Below are positions 55,657-64,000 of a stretch of DNA of 64,000 bases, piece after piece. The stretch's first letter is position 1, and each line of letters starts with the position of its first letter. Both the position numbers and the translations under genes were made by a program. The DNA comes from Candidatus Omnitrophota bacterium (GTDB taxonomy: Bacteria > Hinthialibacterota > Hinthialibacteria > OLB16): positions 62,001 through 126,000 of the forward strand of contig JACKFH010000010.1 of the NCBI GenBank assembly GCA_020632575.1, in the 5' to 3' direction. The notes beneath the pieces are model-generated. The model worked only from the letters and a program-made list of their open reading frames with translations, had not been told where the DNA came from and did no database searches.

Positions 55657-55712
55657 CTATGGCACGAAGGAATTCGTGCGGAAGTGGGTTCGGGAAGGGA
55701 ATCCCGAACCAG
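55657..55712. repeat. ATGGCACGAA...GAACC double-hairpin repeat
   Basis: GCACGAAGGAATTCGTGC and GGTTCGGGAAGGGAATCCCG with AACC. Third boundary copy of the element that brackets both units of the tandem duplication. Confidence 0.75.
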
Positions 55713-55721
55713 GAGTGCGGA

Positions 55722-56114
55722 CTACCAAGTCACAGTCTGGAGTCCGTCCACAGATTGGAAATGACGATCTCGGGTGAGCACCGGAACTTCGTGTTCCATG
55801 GCGAGCGCCGCGATCCATAAGTCGTTGTCGGGAATCGGTTTACCTTTCGATCTAAGGAGATTTCTTGTAACACCAAATCTATGTGCGGTCGCTTCATTCA
55901 CCGCGAGTACTTCGCATCCGGATTTGAACAACCGAATACGTTCGAAGTTCAGTTCACGTTTGGCCGACTTCTCCGCACCGTAAACAAGTTCTCCGATAAC
56001 GATTACGGGGAGGAGCAAATTCTCGTATCGCCTGACAATTCTTTTTAGCGGTTCCTCTCCAACTATCAGGGTAATAACCGCATTCGTATCCAGTACGATT
56101 CTATTTCCACTCAT
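55722..56114 (-). CDS. PIN-domain toxin (VapC-like)
   Basis: A 130-residue PIN-domain ribonuclease, probably the toxin of a type II pair. Acidic active-site residues appear in RIVLDTNAVITLIVGEEP (first Asp), VIVIGELVYGAEKS (Glu near 42), IPDNDLWIAALAMEH near 93 and VLTRDRHFQSVDGL near 111. Its start overlaps the antitoxin gene by 14 bases, the normal antitoxin-first order. In growing cells the complex with the antitoxin would be inactive and autoregulatory. Confidence 0.9.
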   Translation of the reverse strand: MSGNRIVLDTNAVITLIVGEEPLKRIVRRYENLLLPVIVIGELVYGAEKSAKRELNFERIRLFKSGCEVLAVNEATAHRFGVTRNLLRSKGKPIPDNDLWIAALAMEHEVPVLTRDRHFQSVDGLQTVTW

Positions 56115-56346
56115 CCAGGTCGACTCGTTCGAAAGCTTCCTCGATGGCGTCCATCATCTCGCGGCCTTCCTCTTCTGACATCGTGCCGATTAGATTTTGG
56201 ATTTCCCCCGGAAATTTATTCTCGCTTGTCCCATTCTCTGGAGCCGATTCGAAAGACAATTCGACTCGGGAGTTCTCTTCCAAGTCGACTTTACCGAGGG
56301 GCCGGAAGACTCCGTTCTCGTAAATGGCTGGCGTGGCTTGTTTCAT
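56101..56346 (-). CDS. DUF104/AF2212-like antitoxin
   Basis: An 81-residue protein beginning KQATPAIYENGVFRPLGKVD, then LEENSRVELSF: this 'YENGVFRPLxxVxLxExxxV' start is the DUF104 signature of antitoxins that pair with PIN toxins. The rest is an acidic helical tail (MSEEEGREMMDAIEEAFERV) expected to wrap the toxin. Overlaps the toxin gene. Confidence 0.85.
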   Translation of the reverse strand: MKQATPAIYENGVFRPLGKVDLEENSRVELSFESAPENGTSENKFPGEIQNLIGTMSEEEGREMMDAIEEAFERVDLDEWK

Positions 56347-56431
56347 GTTCGTTTCTGGACCTCGTCGCTTGAGTCTCTCTCAATAGTGTAAAGCAGGATA
56401 TAAAGTCTCCACCGCCCATGCTCCGGAACTC

Positions 56432-57530
56432 CTACCGCGTCAGCTCAAACATCCGCTCCAGCGAGCGTTTCGAACCCTCTGCCACCGCTGGGTCGACCTC
56501 GATTTCGTAGCGCTCCAGATCGAGGCATTCGACCAAGCAGATCGAGCGAGTTTTTCTTCATGTAGGGACAAAGTTTGCAGGAGGTCACAAACTTGCGGTC
56601 GGGATACGCCTCGCGAAGTGGCGCCGCAAGATCGCATTCGGTCAGGTAAAGAATCTTCTGGGCGGGGACACCCTTCACATAGTCGATCATCTTCGAGGTG
56701 CCGCCCACCATGTCGGCCATCTTGGCGATTTCGGGATTTACCTCGGGGTGGGCCAAGACCAGTTCGACTCCCTCCTGTTCCTTGAGGCGTGTCACTTCCG
56801 CTGGGGTGAATTCCTCATGCACCACACAGGTTCCTTTATTGAGCATCGGGGGTTCGGAATCCTCGAGGGGGATGGGAATTTCCTCTCCAGCCTTGGGGTC
56901 GAACATGATCAGATCGTCCCCCTCGTGTCGGCGATATACCAAATATCGACGGTCATCGTGGATCTGGCTCAAGATGTTTTCCGCGAAGTAATGATCGGGG
57001 ATCAGGATCACCGGTTCGCCCTCGATCCGGCTGGCCACCGTCCTCGCGTTGGCGGAGGTGCAGGTGGCGTCGAGTTCCGCTTTGACCTCGGCGGTGCTGT
57101 TGATGTAACCGACAATCGAGCAACCTGGGAAGGCCTCGCGAATCCGCCGGACGGTCGCCCCATTCATCCCCTCGGCGATCGAACAACTCGCGTCCGGCGC
57201 GGGGCAAAGAACCTTCTTGTCGGGACTGAGGATCTTCACCATCTCCGCCATGAAATGAACGGTCGAAGAGACAATGATCTCCGCGTCTCCTGTGTCGCGG
57301 GCAGCCATGGCGAGAGCAAGAGAATCCCCAGCGTGGTCGGCGATTATCTGGATTGGAGCAATCTGATAGTAATGGGCCAGAAGGATCGCGTTCTTCTCTT
57401 GACGCAATTCGTCGAAACGCTGGAGTTTGGGGAGAATGATCGCCACCTCGTCTCCGGAATAATCCAGATCGTATAGGCGCTCCTCGATTTCGTTCCAGTC
57501 GGTTTTTCGGTCAGTTAATGTCAAAGGCAT
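56432..57530 (-). CDS. nadA: Quinolinate synthase, one frameshift near the C-terminus
   Basis: Iron-sulphur enzyme that condenses iminoaspartate with dihydroxyacetone phosphate to quinolinate in NAD synthesis. About 365 residues after repair. Motifs: LLAHYYQIAPIQIIADHAGD near 48, the cluster cysteine in PAPDASCSIAEGMN near 115, INSTAEVKAELDATCTSAN near 145, and VTSCKLCPYMKKNSLDL near 310 with the third cluster Cys. After SLDL one extra base near 56537 must be removed to continue LVECLDLERYEIEVDPAVAE to the stop. The ATG at 57530 has no ribosome binding site. The frame remains open upstream, but that part overlaps the divergent promoter region and lacks family similarity. Confidence 0.93.
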
Positions 57531-57539
57531 AGTGTCGTT

Positions 57540-57545
57540 ATTATA
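57540..57545 (-). promoter_or_regulatory. Perfect -10 element close to the nadA start
   Basis: TATAAT on the minus strand ends ten bases before the ATG, so a transcript from it would start about 3 bases before the start codon. There is no good -35 at the proper distance (TGGCTC). If used, the nadA message would be essentially leaderless. Confidence 0.4.
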
Positions 57546-57620
57546 CGATTGTTTTGTTCGAAGAGCCATTGTGGGCGCCCAAGGGGAACCGTCAAGAAAG
57601 AAAAAAACAGAAAAAATTTC

Positions 57621-57649
57621 TTGACACCCCAGATCCGAATCACTACCTT
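57621..57649 (+). promoter_or_regulatory. Putative promoter for the TSP3-repeat protein gene
   Basis: TTGACA (57621-57626), a 17-base spacer and TACCTT (57644-57649, three of six). It is about 45 bases before the TTG start at 57694. Confidence 0.35.
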
Positions 57650-57693
57650 CCCCGCGTACGATTGACCATCTTTGATTGAAGAAGGCTTTTCGT

Positions 57694-58671
57694 TTGAAAA
57701 TCCGCCCGTTCCTCCTCCTTTCCCTCCTTGGTTTAGGCATGACGGCACAGTTCTCTTTGGCCCAATCTTCGGAGGATATTTTCAACGCCACCGAGTTATT
57801 ATGTGTCATCGAAGCACTCCAATCCGACGACCTCGATCACCCCGACGGTTCCATCATTTGCGATGAGGGGAATGTCGGCGGAGAGTTGTTCTTTCTTGGC
57901 GATCATTGGTTCGAAGCGATCCTCGACCTCCCCGGATGCGATTGCGATTTCGATCTCGATGGCCTCACCGGCTGCGAAGAGGTTTTGCTTTGCACTTTTC
58001 CGGGGATCAACGATTCCGATGGCGATTGTCTGAGCGATGGCCTTGAAATCGAAATGGGGCTGGACCCGAGGAATTCCGACACGGATGGAAACGGGACGCC
58101 CGATGGCGATGAAGACGCCGACGGGGATGAAATCCTGAATCGGGACGAAGACTTCGATCAGGATGCTCTCACCAACTGCCAGGAGGCGATGCTCGGGATC
58201 AACCCGATGGATGGCGATAGCGACGGGGATGGTTTCCCCGATGGCGGAGAGGTTGACGTTGAAACGGGTGTGCCGATCTCCGATCCCGCCGATCCGAACG
58301 ACCGCCCGCCGATCTTTGTGGCCAGCGCTCCTCCGGTCCAAACGGTTCTCGTCCGGTCCGACGGGGCCGACGCCGGAGGGCTTTCTTACAACACCTTCGT
58401 TTCCGCGCCGCCAGTCAATGCGATCATCGGTTCGACTCAATCCGGAACGGGAGGGATCAGCATCAACACGGTGGTCACGAATCCTCCCACTTCCGTCATC
58501 GTTGCGTCCAGCCAATCGGACATTCCGCTCTCTCTAAACACCACAGTCTCCTCGCCACCGGCCAGTGTGATCGTGACCTCCTCGGAGGAGGCGATCGATC
58601 CGGGTTCATTGAACACTGTTGTCACACAACCACCTGTTGAAGTGGAAATACCCGTGGATGAAATGAAATGA
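57694..58671 (+). CDS. Secreted calcium-binding (TSP3-like) protein with five C-terminal PP repeats
   Basis: About 325 residues. TTG at 57694 is chosen as GAAGG lies eight bases before it; it gives the signal peptide LKIRPFLLLSLLGLGMTAQF with SLAQ. Residues about 90-205 contain dockerin/thrombospondin type-3 calcium loops (DCDFDLDGLTGCEEV, DSDGDCLSDGLEIEMGLDPR, NSDTDGNGTPDGDEDADGDE, DGDSDGDGFPDGGEVDVETG). The end is five tandem units of about 25 residues built on N-T-x-V-x-x-P-P-x-x-V-I, for example NTVVTNPPTSVIVASSQS. The PP repeat is not one I recognise. Likely a surface or matrix protein; a near neighbour of the Gly-rich secreted protein. Confidence 0.75.
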   Translation: MKIRPFLLLSLLGLGMTAQFSLAQSSEDIFNATELLCVIEALQSDDLDHPDGSIICDEGNVGGELFFLGDHWFEAILDLPGCDCDFDLDGLTGCEEVLLCTFPGINDSDGDCLSDGLEIEMGLDPRNSDTDGNGTPDGDEDADGDEILNRDEDFDQDALTNCQEAMLGINPMDGDSDGDGFPDGGEVDVETGVPISDPADPNDRPPIFVASAPPVQTVLVRSDGADAGGLSYNTFVSAPPVNAIIGSTQSGTGGISINTVVTNPPTSVIVASSQSDIPLSLNTTVSSPPASVIVTSSEEAIDPGSLNTVVTQPPVEVEIPVDEMK

Positions 58672-58705
58672 AGAATCGATGTCCCAATCGAGGAGGAAAT
58701 CTATC

Positions 58706-59887
58706 GTGAGTCAAAAAACAACCCCATTTTTCGTCATGCTCTTAGTCGGATTGTCGTTAGTGGCCCCTTCATACGCCCAATTCGATTCGGGCAGCGACGG
58801 TAGCGATGGCGCTCTATTCATTGCCGGCGCTTCCGGAACAGTCACGATGGATGTCCCCGAACCAGACGGGATCTTCAATTTCACGACGGTCGACATCGAG
58901 GCGGGCGCCACCCTTCAGTTCAATCAGAATTCGCTCAACACTCCGGTGTACATGCTAGCCACCGGAGGTGTGACAATTGCCGGGATTATCAACGTCAGCG
59001 GAAAGAGCGGCACTTCGAGCCCACCGATAGGTGGCCTCGGAGGTCCGGGTGGTTACGCTGGAGGCATCCCGGGGATCTCCGGTTCTCCTTCTGGCGATGG
59101 CTATGGACCGGGGGCCGGGAAGAGGGGAAACATCTCCAACGAGACAGGGCGGGCATCCTATACTCAGAAAGCGGGAGTTCCGGTCGGAGGAGGTCAAAGA
59201 CCCAATGATGGAGGAATCTACGGCAGCCCACTGCTTGTTCCTTTGGTCGGCGGATCGGGCGGCGGGGGAACAAATGGCCAGCCCGGGACAGGGGGCGGCG
59301 GTGGCGGTGGCGCTTGTTTGATCGCCTCCGATACGGAAATCTTCATTGCCAGCAGTGGTCGCATCGACGCTCAGGGGGGTGGAGACAGCAATAACGCTGG
59401 AAGCGGAGGATCGGTGCGTCTGGTGGCCCCTGTTGTCCGAGGAACGGGAACGATCGATGTGAGAGGAGGCGGCGGTGGCTGGGGAGGAACGGGCCGAGTT
59501 CGCGTCGATGTCATTGATCGAAAGCAACTCCAACTCATTGTCACCTTTGTACAAGCTTATTCGGTCGGCGGCTTCATGCAGGTCTTCCCCGATCCCTTGC
59601 CTCGGCTCGATGTGACACATGTCGCCGGGAAGGACATTCCCGAGGGGACGACCGAAGCGGTGTTGGTAACACTCCCCCTGAACTCATCGGCGACTCAGGA
59701 AGTGCGAGTCCAGGGCCGCGATTTCGTCGGACTCGTCCCGATCCGAGTTGTTCTGACCCCGGATAGCGGAAGCTCGGTCATTGAGGACGCCACCATCGAT
59801 ATGGGCAGTGGGAATCCCTCGGAGGTCAGCCTCATGATGGGCTTCCCAGTCAACACGCCGGTGGCGGTCAACGCGTTTACTCGGTAA
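58706..59887 (+). CDS. Secreted glycine-rich beta protein
   Basis: About 393 residues from GTG at 58706, chosen over ATG 58679 because AGGAGG lies nine bases before it and the protein then starts with the signal peptide SQKTTPFFVMLLVGLSLVAP. The mature start FDSGSDGSDGALFIAGASGT, followed by GATLQFNQNSLNTPVYMLAT and GLGGPGGYAGGIPGISGSP, fits a known type of exported protein of myxobacteria and planctomycetes with alternating strands and Gly-rich loops, possibly a beta-helix. A C-terminal Ig-like domain (about 300-393) ends AVNAFTR. 34 bases downstream of the TSP3 protein gene, so probably one operon; followed by a perfect terminator. Confidence 0.7.
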   Translation: MSQKTTPFFVMLLVGLSLVAPSYAQFDSGSDGSDGALFIAGASGTVTMDVPEPDGIFNFTTVDIEAGATLQFNQNSLNTPVYMLATGGVTIAGIINVSGKSGTSSPPIGGLGGPGGYAGGIPGISGSPSGDGYGPGAGKRGNISNETGRASYTQKAGVPVGGGQRPNDGGIYGSPLLVPLVGGSGGGGTNGQPGTGGGGGGGACLIASDTEIFIASSGRIDAQGGGDSNNAGSGGSVRLVAPVVRGTGTIDVRGGGGGWGGTGRVRVDVIDRKQLQLIVTFVQAYSVGGFMQVFPDPLPRLDVTHVAGKDIPEGTTEAVLVTLPLNSSATQEVRVQGRDFVGLVPIRVVLTPDSGSSVIEDATIDMGSGNPSEVSLMMGFPVNTPVAVNAFTR

Positions 59888-59893
59888 AAGAAC

Positions 59894-59935
59894 AAAACGC
59901 TCGGGCGTCTTTCGGTTTTGACGCCCGAGCGTTTT
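59894..59935 (+). terminator. Strong intrinsic terminator
   Basis: AAAACGCTCGGGCGTC and GACGCCCGAGCGTTTT pair perfectly over sixteen bases with a ten-base loop, followed by TCC. It begins seven bases past the stop of the Gly-rich protein gene. Confidence 0.92.
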
Positions 59936-60097
59936 TCCTGAAACTCATTTCAATCCGCACTCCCGCTGTTGAACTATTCCTCGACGGTCTCTTGATGAAA
60001 GCCACAAACTTTACTTTAATGATGCTCGCTGTTAAACTAAAATCGCGTGTCCGTTGCCCAAACTAAATCTGGACAGCGCATCATTATTTGGACATTC

Positions 60098-63000
60098 ATG
60101 AAGCAATTCGCGGAATCCATTGAGAATTTCTTCGAGATTTCTCTCGACCTCTGTTGTCTGGCCAGCGTGGACGGGTATTTGCTGAAGGTGAATCCTGCGT
60201 TCATCCGAACGTTGGGTTGGTCCGAAGATAAACTTCTCTCCTCCAGTTTCTACGATTTCATCCATCCCGACGATCGAGAAAAAAGCCGCGCCACAATCGC
60301 CTACCTCCAAGAAGGCAATCGCATTTATTCCTTCGAGAACCGCTTCCGAACTCAAAAGGGCGATTATCTTCACCTCCAATGGTCTGGGTGGATCCATCCC
60401 GATGACGGCTTGATTTATGGGGTCGGCCGCGATGTGACGGCGCAAAGACGGAAGTCGGACGAGCTCGAGCGGACGAGACAGATGTATGAAACCATCATCA
60501 ACAGCCAGTCGGAAATGGTTTGCCGGTACACCCCCGATGGCAAGTTGATTTTTGTCAATGACGCCTATTGCGAGAAGTTTGGTCGTTCTCGAGATGACCT
60601 CTTGGGACAGCGGGTTATCGACCTGCTCTCGCCGGGGGAGAGAGAATCCGGCAAGCGGGATTTGAAAGACTGGGTGAAGAATCCGAGAGTGGTCAAACAT
60701 ACGATCGAATTCTTTCTCGCGGATGGAACGTTGGGATATCAGGAGTGGGTGGACACTCCAATCTTCGATAAAGACGGGGCGCTTGGAATTTTACCAGGGG
60801 TCGGACGTGACATCACCGACCATGTCAGGACCGAGTTGGCGTTCAAGGCGGTTCTCGAACACTCGGTCCAAGGAATCGCCATCATCCAAGACAGCTTATA
60901 TGTTTTCCTGAATGAGAAGTACGCCCAAATCTCCGGTTATGAAGTCTCCGAGATGGTGGATCAGCGAGCGGACTCGTTCATCGATCGGATCCATCCGGAT
61001 GACCGGGAGATGGTCAGACAACGACACTACGATCGAATGGCCGGCAGGGAGGTCCCCAACAACTACGAGTTCAGGCGGTTTCGAAAGGATGGAACTCTCC
61101 ACTGGGTGGAGATTCACGCTTCACTCATTCAATGGCGAGGTCGTCCGGCGATCCAAGTGGCGATGGTGGATATCACCGAAAGAAAGAATGCCGAAATCGC
61201 TCTTCTCGAAAGCGAAAGCCGCTTGCGTACGATCGCCGAAACGGTGCCCGATTATATATCCGTGGTCGATCGAGACGGAAGATTTGTCTATATCAATCAC
61301 ATCCCCGAGGGGATGGCGGAAAAGGATGCGATCGGCGCCAATTTCCTAGATTTCGTTCACCGGGACCATCGATCGATCGCCTCCGAGGGGCTCAGGAGGG
61401 CGATCGAGACCCGATCGACCATTGACTTCGAGATCGAGGGGTACGGAGACGGGAAAGCATTCTTCTGGTACCACACACGCATGTCGCCCATTGTGGTGGA
61501 AGGCGATATCCAGCATCTGGTGATGATCTCACAGGACATCACGCAAAGAAGATTGCAGGAGCAGGAGGTCCGGGAAAGTCGCGACCGTCTCGAATTGGCG
61601 CTCCAGGGAGCCGACTTAGGTCTTTGGGATTGGAACATCCAGACCGGCGAGCATGTGGTCAACAAACGGTGGGCGGAAATGTTGGGATATGAATTGAGCG
61701 AACTCCCCGCCACTATCGACGCCTGGAAATCTATATTGCACCCCGAGGACAAAGAAAAGGTTCTCGAAGGTTGGCGTAGGCATGTGGATGAAAAGACCCC
61801 GGTGTTCGAATCCATTCATCGGTTGGAAACGAAATCGGGTGAGTGGAAGTGGATTCTTGACCGGGGAAAAGTGGTCGAGCGGGCTTCGGACGGCACGCCA
61901 ATCAGGGCTAGCGGGACCCATCTCGATGTAACCGAGAAAAAGGAGTTCGAGGAGAAACTACTCCAGACCCAAAAACTTGAAAGTTTGGGAGTTCTCGCTG
62001 GCGGCATTGCTCATGATTTTAACAATCTTCTGATGAGCATCCTCGGAAACGCCGACATGGCTCTCCTTGAATTGCCTCGGAATATTGCCGGGAGAGAGAA
62101 TCTCGCCGATATCATCAGCGCCAGTCAACGCGCCGCCGAACTCTGCAACCAGATGCTCGCTTACGCGGGCAAGGGGAGATTCACGCTCCAGCAGATCAAC
62201 CTTTCTCGTTTGGCCCACGAGATCGCGCACCTTCTGGAAGTTTCGGTCTCCAAGAAGGTTCAAATCGATTATCACCTCTTGCCCGACTTGCCCACCTTCG
62301 AGGGGGACCCGACTCAGATTAGACAGGTTGTCATGAACCTCATCACCAATGCGTCCGACGCCATGGAGGGAAGTGTCGGACGGATTGAGTTGACCACCGG
62401 CGTCCGCGCCTGCTCGAGGGATTTCTTAGCGGGGTGTTATCTGGCCAACGACCTGCCGGAAGGGAATTATGTTTATTTCGAGGTCTCCGACAACGGAGTC
62501 GGGATATCTCGAGATATCCTCGAGAAAATCTTCGATCCCTTTTTCACCACGAAGTTCAAAGGGAGAGGACTGGGGCTGGCTGCGGTGCTGGGCATCGTCC
62601 GTTCCCATAAGGGCGCCATCCAGGTTGAATCTCATCCGGGAGTGGGAACCGATTTCAGTCTCTACTTCCCCGCCTCCTCCCAAAAATCCAAGGAGAATCG
62701 AGCCAAAGACCCGGAAGAGAACGATTGGAAGGGTCGAGGGATGGTTCTCCTGGTCGATGATGAAAGCGCGATCCGAAAGGTGGGTCAGCGAATCCTCGAG
62801 AAGAAGGGATTTCGCCCGCTCCTGGCGGAGGATGGCGATGAATGCATCCGAAAGTATCTCCAACACCAAGATGCAATCGAGATTGTGGTGCTCGATCTAA
62901 CCATGCCAAGGATGTCCGGGGAGGAGGCTTTCACCAAGTTAAGAGAAATCAACCCTGAGGTCCGGGTCATTCTCTCCAGCGGATTCAGTGAGAGCGAAGT

Positions 63001-63103
63001 CACAAGCCGGTTCATCGGCCAAGGTTTGGCGGGCTTCATCCAAAAACCTTATCGTCCCACATTGCTTGTGGAGAAAATCCGAGAAGTTCTTCAAATCCCT
63101 TGA
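60098..63103 (+). CDS. Hybrid histidine kinase with five PAS domains and a receiver
   Basis: About 1001 residues, no membrane segment, so cytoplasmic. Five PAS domains are recognisable at about 8-120, 128-250, 255-370, 375-490 and 500-625, each ending in a PAC-type end such as [11 protein letters not shown] or [11 protein letters not shown]. HisKA follows, with the phosphorylated His in [20 protein letters not shown] near 645, then the ATPase domain with [13 protein letters not shown] (N box), [20 protein letters not shown] and [15 protein letters not shown]-terminal receiver (about 885-1000) has [11 protein letters not shown] and the Asp in [15 protein letters not shown]. No partner regulator is adjacent. 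ATG at 60098 is preferred over GTG 60047, though neither has a strong ribosome binding site. Confidence 0.92.
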   Translation: MKQFAESIENFFEISLDLCCLASVDGYLLKVNPAFIRTLGWSEDKLLSSSFYDFIHPDDREKSRATIAYLQEGNRIYSFENRFRTQKGDYLHLQWSGWIHPDDGLIYGVGRDVTAQRRKSDELERTRQMYETIINSQSEMVCRYTPDGKLIFVNDAYCEKFGRSRDDLLGQRVIDLLSPGERESGKRDLKDWVKNPRVVKHTIEFFLADGTLGYQEWVDTPIFDKDGALGILPGVGRDITDHVRTELAFKAVLEHSVQGIAIIQDSLYVFLNEKYAQISGYEVSEMVDQRADSFIDRIHPDDREMVRQRHYDRMAGREVPNNYEFRRFRKDGTLHWVEIHASLIQWRGRPAIQVAMVDITERKNAEIALLESESRLRTIAETVPDYISVVDRDGRFVYINHIPEGMAEKDAIGANFLDFVHRDHRSIASEGLRRAIETRSTIDFEIEGYGDGKAFFWYHTRMSPIVVEGDIQHLVMISQDITQRRLQEQEVRESRDRLELALQGADLGLWDWNIQTGEHVVNKRWAEMLGYELSELPATIDAWKSILHPEDKEKVLEGWRRHVDEKTPVFESIHRLETKSGEWKWILDRGKVVERASDGTPIRASGTHLDVTEKKEFEEKLLQTQKLESLGVLAGGIAHDFNNLLMSILGNADMALLELPRNIAGRENLADIISASQRAAELCNQMLAYAGKGRFTLQQINLSRLAHEIAHLLEVSVSKKVQIDYHLLPDLPTFEGDPTQIRQVVMNLITNASDAMEGSVGRIELTTGVRACSRDFLAGCYLANDLPEGNYVYFEVSDNGVGISRDILEKIFDPFFTTKFKGRGLGLAAVLGIVRSHKGAIQVESHPGVGTDFSLYFPASSQKSKENRAKDPEENDWKGRGMVLLVDDESAIRKVGQRILEKKGFRPLLAEDGDECIRKYLQHQDAIEIVVLDLTMPRMSGEEAFTKLREINPEVRVILSSGFSESEVTSRFIGQGLAGFIQKPYRPTLLVEKIREVLQIP

Positions 63104-63158
63104 TCGTTGAATAGCAATCCGTGGAATTCAATTTGGCCTCAACCACTCGCGGACCGGC

Positions 63159-63674
63159 TCAGAGCTTCTCCCAGAAGTCATCCAATTTCCGTGAAAATTT
63201 CTCCTCGAGAGGAGTCGGTTCGATCTGACCGACAGTCGCGGTTGGACCGGTTTGGATAATGTCCACCATTTCGGTGGCGATGCCGGCCAGGAGGTATTCG
63301 ACTTGGCGGACTCTTTTACTCTCGACGCTTTCGTTCATCTGCCTGAGAGCGTCGAGAAGATAGAGAAGTTTCCTTCGGACATGATCTCCACGCTGAACTC
63401 CCGAGAGTTTGTCCAGCACGGAACCGCTTCCAATCAACACATCGGAACCAGCCGGCTCCAAATTCTTCAAGGTCGCTCCGAGCGAATCCGCGATGGGCTC
63501 TTCCGCTTGATCTCCAATGTCGATGGCGAGTTCCCTCAGGATGGGGTCGTAGGGGTAAACCCCGTTGATGCCGAATCGTTCACGGTTGGTCAGATACCAT
63601 TCGTGCACAACCGTTTCGAATCGTTCCTCATAATCTTTTTCAACCGGATGCACTAACCCAACATACAGAATCAT
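63159..63674 (-). CDS. Hypothetical protein
   Basis: A 171-residue soluble protein with AAAGGG six bases before the ATG. It begins MILYVGLVHPVEKDYEERFE and is mainly helical, with LRELAIDIGDQAEEPIADSL near 47, a helix LLYLLDALRQMNESVESKRV near 103 and an acidic/basic end SRKLDDFWEKL. No signal peptide, no family recognised. It lies between the sensor kinase gene (convergent) and a Gfo/Idh/MocA gene on the same strand. Confidence 0.65.
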   Translation of the reverse strand: MILYVGLVHPVEKDYEERFETVVHEWYLTNRERFGINGVYPYDPILRELAIDIGDQAEEPIADSLGATLKNLEPAGSDVLIGSGSVLDKLSGVQRGDHVRRKLLYLLDALRQMNESVESKRVRQVEYLLAGIATEMVDIIQTGPTATVGQIEPTPLEEKFSRKLDDFWEKL

Positions 63675-63750
63675 CGTAGCCCTTTCGGCGCGATTTCAGC
63701 GCCACATCTGCAGGTCTTCATTGGAGTCGAATCGATGCCGACACGACTCC

Positions 63751-64000
63751 TCATCCACCCAGCGGTAAAGTCACTTTAGCGCCCATTCGATAGGATTTCG
63801 TCACCGCGTCCACCCATTCCATGTAGTCGACGCCATCCTCGAAGGAGGGTTCGGGCTGGGCTTCCCCTCGCACCGCCCGAATGAAGTCGAGTTCGACTTC
63901 CCACACCTTGGATTGATCGTCCGAGAGAGCCATTTCCTTGAGCGATGATTCACCCAATTGAGCGGTCAAGATCTTCTCCTCGACGAAGTCGTACACAATT
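63751..64000 (-). CDS. Gfo/Idh/MocA family oxidoreductase, C-terminal end (partial)
   Basis: The last 83 residues of a gene that continues past the window edge. FIRAVRGEAQPEPSFEDGVD with YMEWVDAVTKSYRMGAKVTL and PL is the C-terminal substrate-domain end of Gfo/Idh/MocA oxidoreductases. The apparent GTG start at 63996 is internal. Stop at 63751. Confidence 0.75.
   Translation of the reverse strand, partial: IVYDFVEEKILTAQLGESSLKEMALSDDQSKVWEVELDFIRAVRGEAQPEPSFEDGVDYMEWVDAVTKSYRMGAKVTLPLGG

Larger units (their letters stand above)
49246..55712. repeat. Tandem duplication of about 3.2 kb (49246-52459 and 52460-55712)
   Basis: Two adjacent direct copies of one gene plus its flanking repeats. 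Matching landmarks: the TGCCAATCGC near the 3' end is at 49441 and 52710 (3269 bases apart), while the two ATGs are at 52373 and 55555 (3182 apart), so the copies differ by about 87 bases inside. The ends are nearly identical and the middle is diverged. Confidence 0.85.

Noticed and set aside
57531..57809. N-terminal extension of the nadA product
   Set aside because: The extra ~90 codons overlap the divergent promoter region, have no similarity to the family, and include a Lys/Arg-rich random-looking stretch.

Overview
The window looks like a chromosomal stretch of a moderately GC-rich, Gram-negative-type bacterium of the PVC or a neighbouring lineage (Planctomycetota, Verrucomicrobiota, Omnitrophota, Hydrogenedentota or Sumerlaeota-like). 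The clues are a DUF1553/DUF1549 cytochrome (PSCyt1) protein followed by a DUF1501 protein, a large 'PVC-type' heme-binding dehydrogenase-like protein, a TIGR03663-type membrane protein fused to NHL repeats, a type IV pseudopilin, several large secreted beta-helix, lectin and dockerin-like proteins, and very many palindromic intergenic repeats. I cannot place it more exactly from sequence alone. No rRNA, tRNA, CRISPR array, integrase or transposase was recognised.

Layout. 0.4-8 kb (minus strand): M42 aminopeptidase, a frame-broken TIGR03663/NHL protein, a small membrane protein, then nusB-ribH-ribBA. 7.9-13.5 kb: an operon DUF1553 -> DUF1501 -> esterase. 13.5-16.2 kb: a repeat-rich interval with a sigma-54-like promoter and a 29-residue membrane peptide, then the N- and C-terminal stubs of an Eco57I-like restriction-modification protein flanking a DUF3800 gene. 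16.2-26.6 kb: a GH43/32-like propeller protein, an SSS symporter, a DUF4037 nucleotidyltransferase-like protein, an O-antigen-ligase-like membrane protein, and a three-gene type III polyketide synthase / methyltransferase / FAD oxidoreductase set, with an ankyrin protein. 26.8-34.7 kb: secreted and small proteins, a TPR protein, a pseudopilin, a primase-like TOPRIM protein, a phytanoyl-CoA dioxygenase and a glucosamine-6-phosphate deaminase-like protein. 34.9-38.8 kb: two tandem cation/proton antiporters with C-terminal PTS EIIA domains plus a small protein. 38.8-46.4 kb: a lectin-containing secreted protein, a heme-binding dehydrogenase-like protein, a Gfo/Idh/MocA oxidoreductase and a GNAT acetyltransferase. 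46.5-49 kb: ilvB-ilvN behind a promoter and terminator-like leader. 49.2-55.7 kb: a ~3.2-kb tandem duplication of a beta-helix/FnIII/dockerin-like gene whose central part has diverged. 55.7-64 kb: a VapC-type toxin-antitoxin pair, nadA, two secreted proteins, a five-PAS hybrid histidine kinase, an unknown protein and the 3' end of another Gfo/Idh/MocA gene.

How the genes fit together. The recognisable metabolism is riboflavin (ribBA, ribH), NAD (nadA) and branched-chain amino acid (ilvBN) synthesis, plus carbohydrate-related functions (NagB-like, Gfo/Idh, GH-like, SSS transporter). Much of the rest is secreted or surface material.

A caution for any reader: at least sixteen places need a one- or two-base insertion or deletion to restore a clear protein, including in nusB and nadA. 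Most lie in short homopolymers, so residual indel errors in the assembly are more likely than mass pseudogenisation. Affected genes are given as single features spanning the repaired frame.
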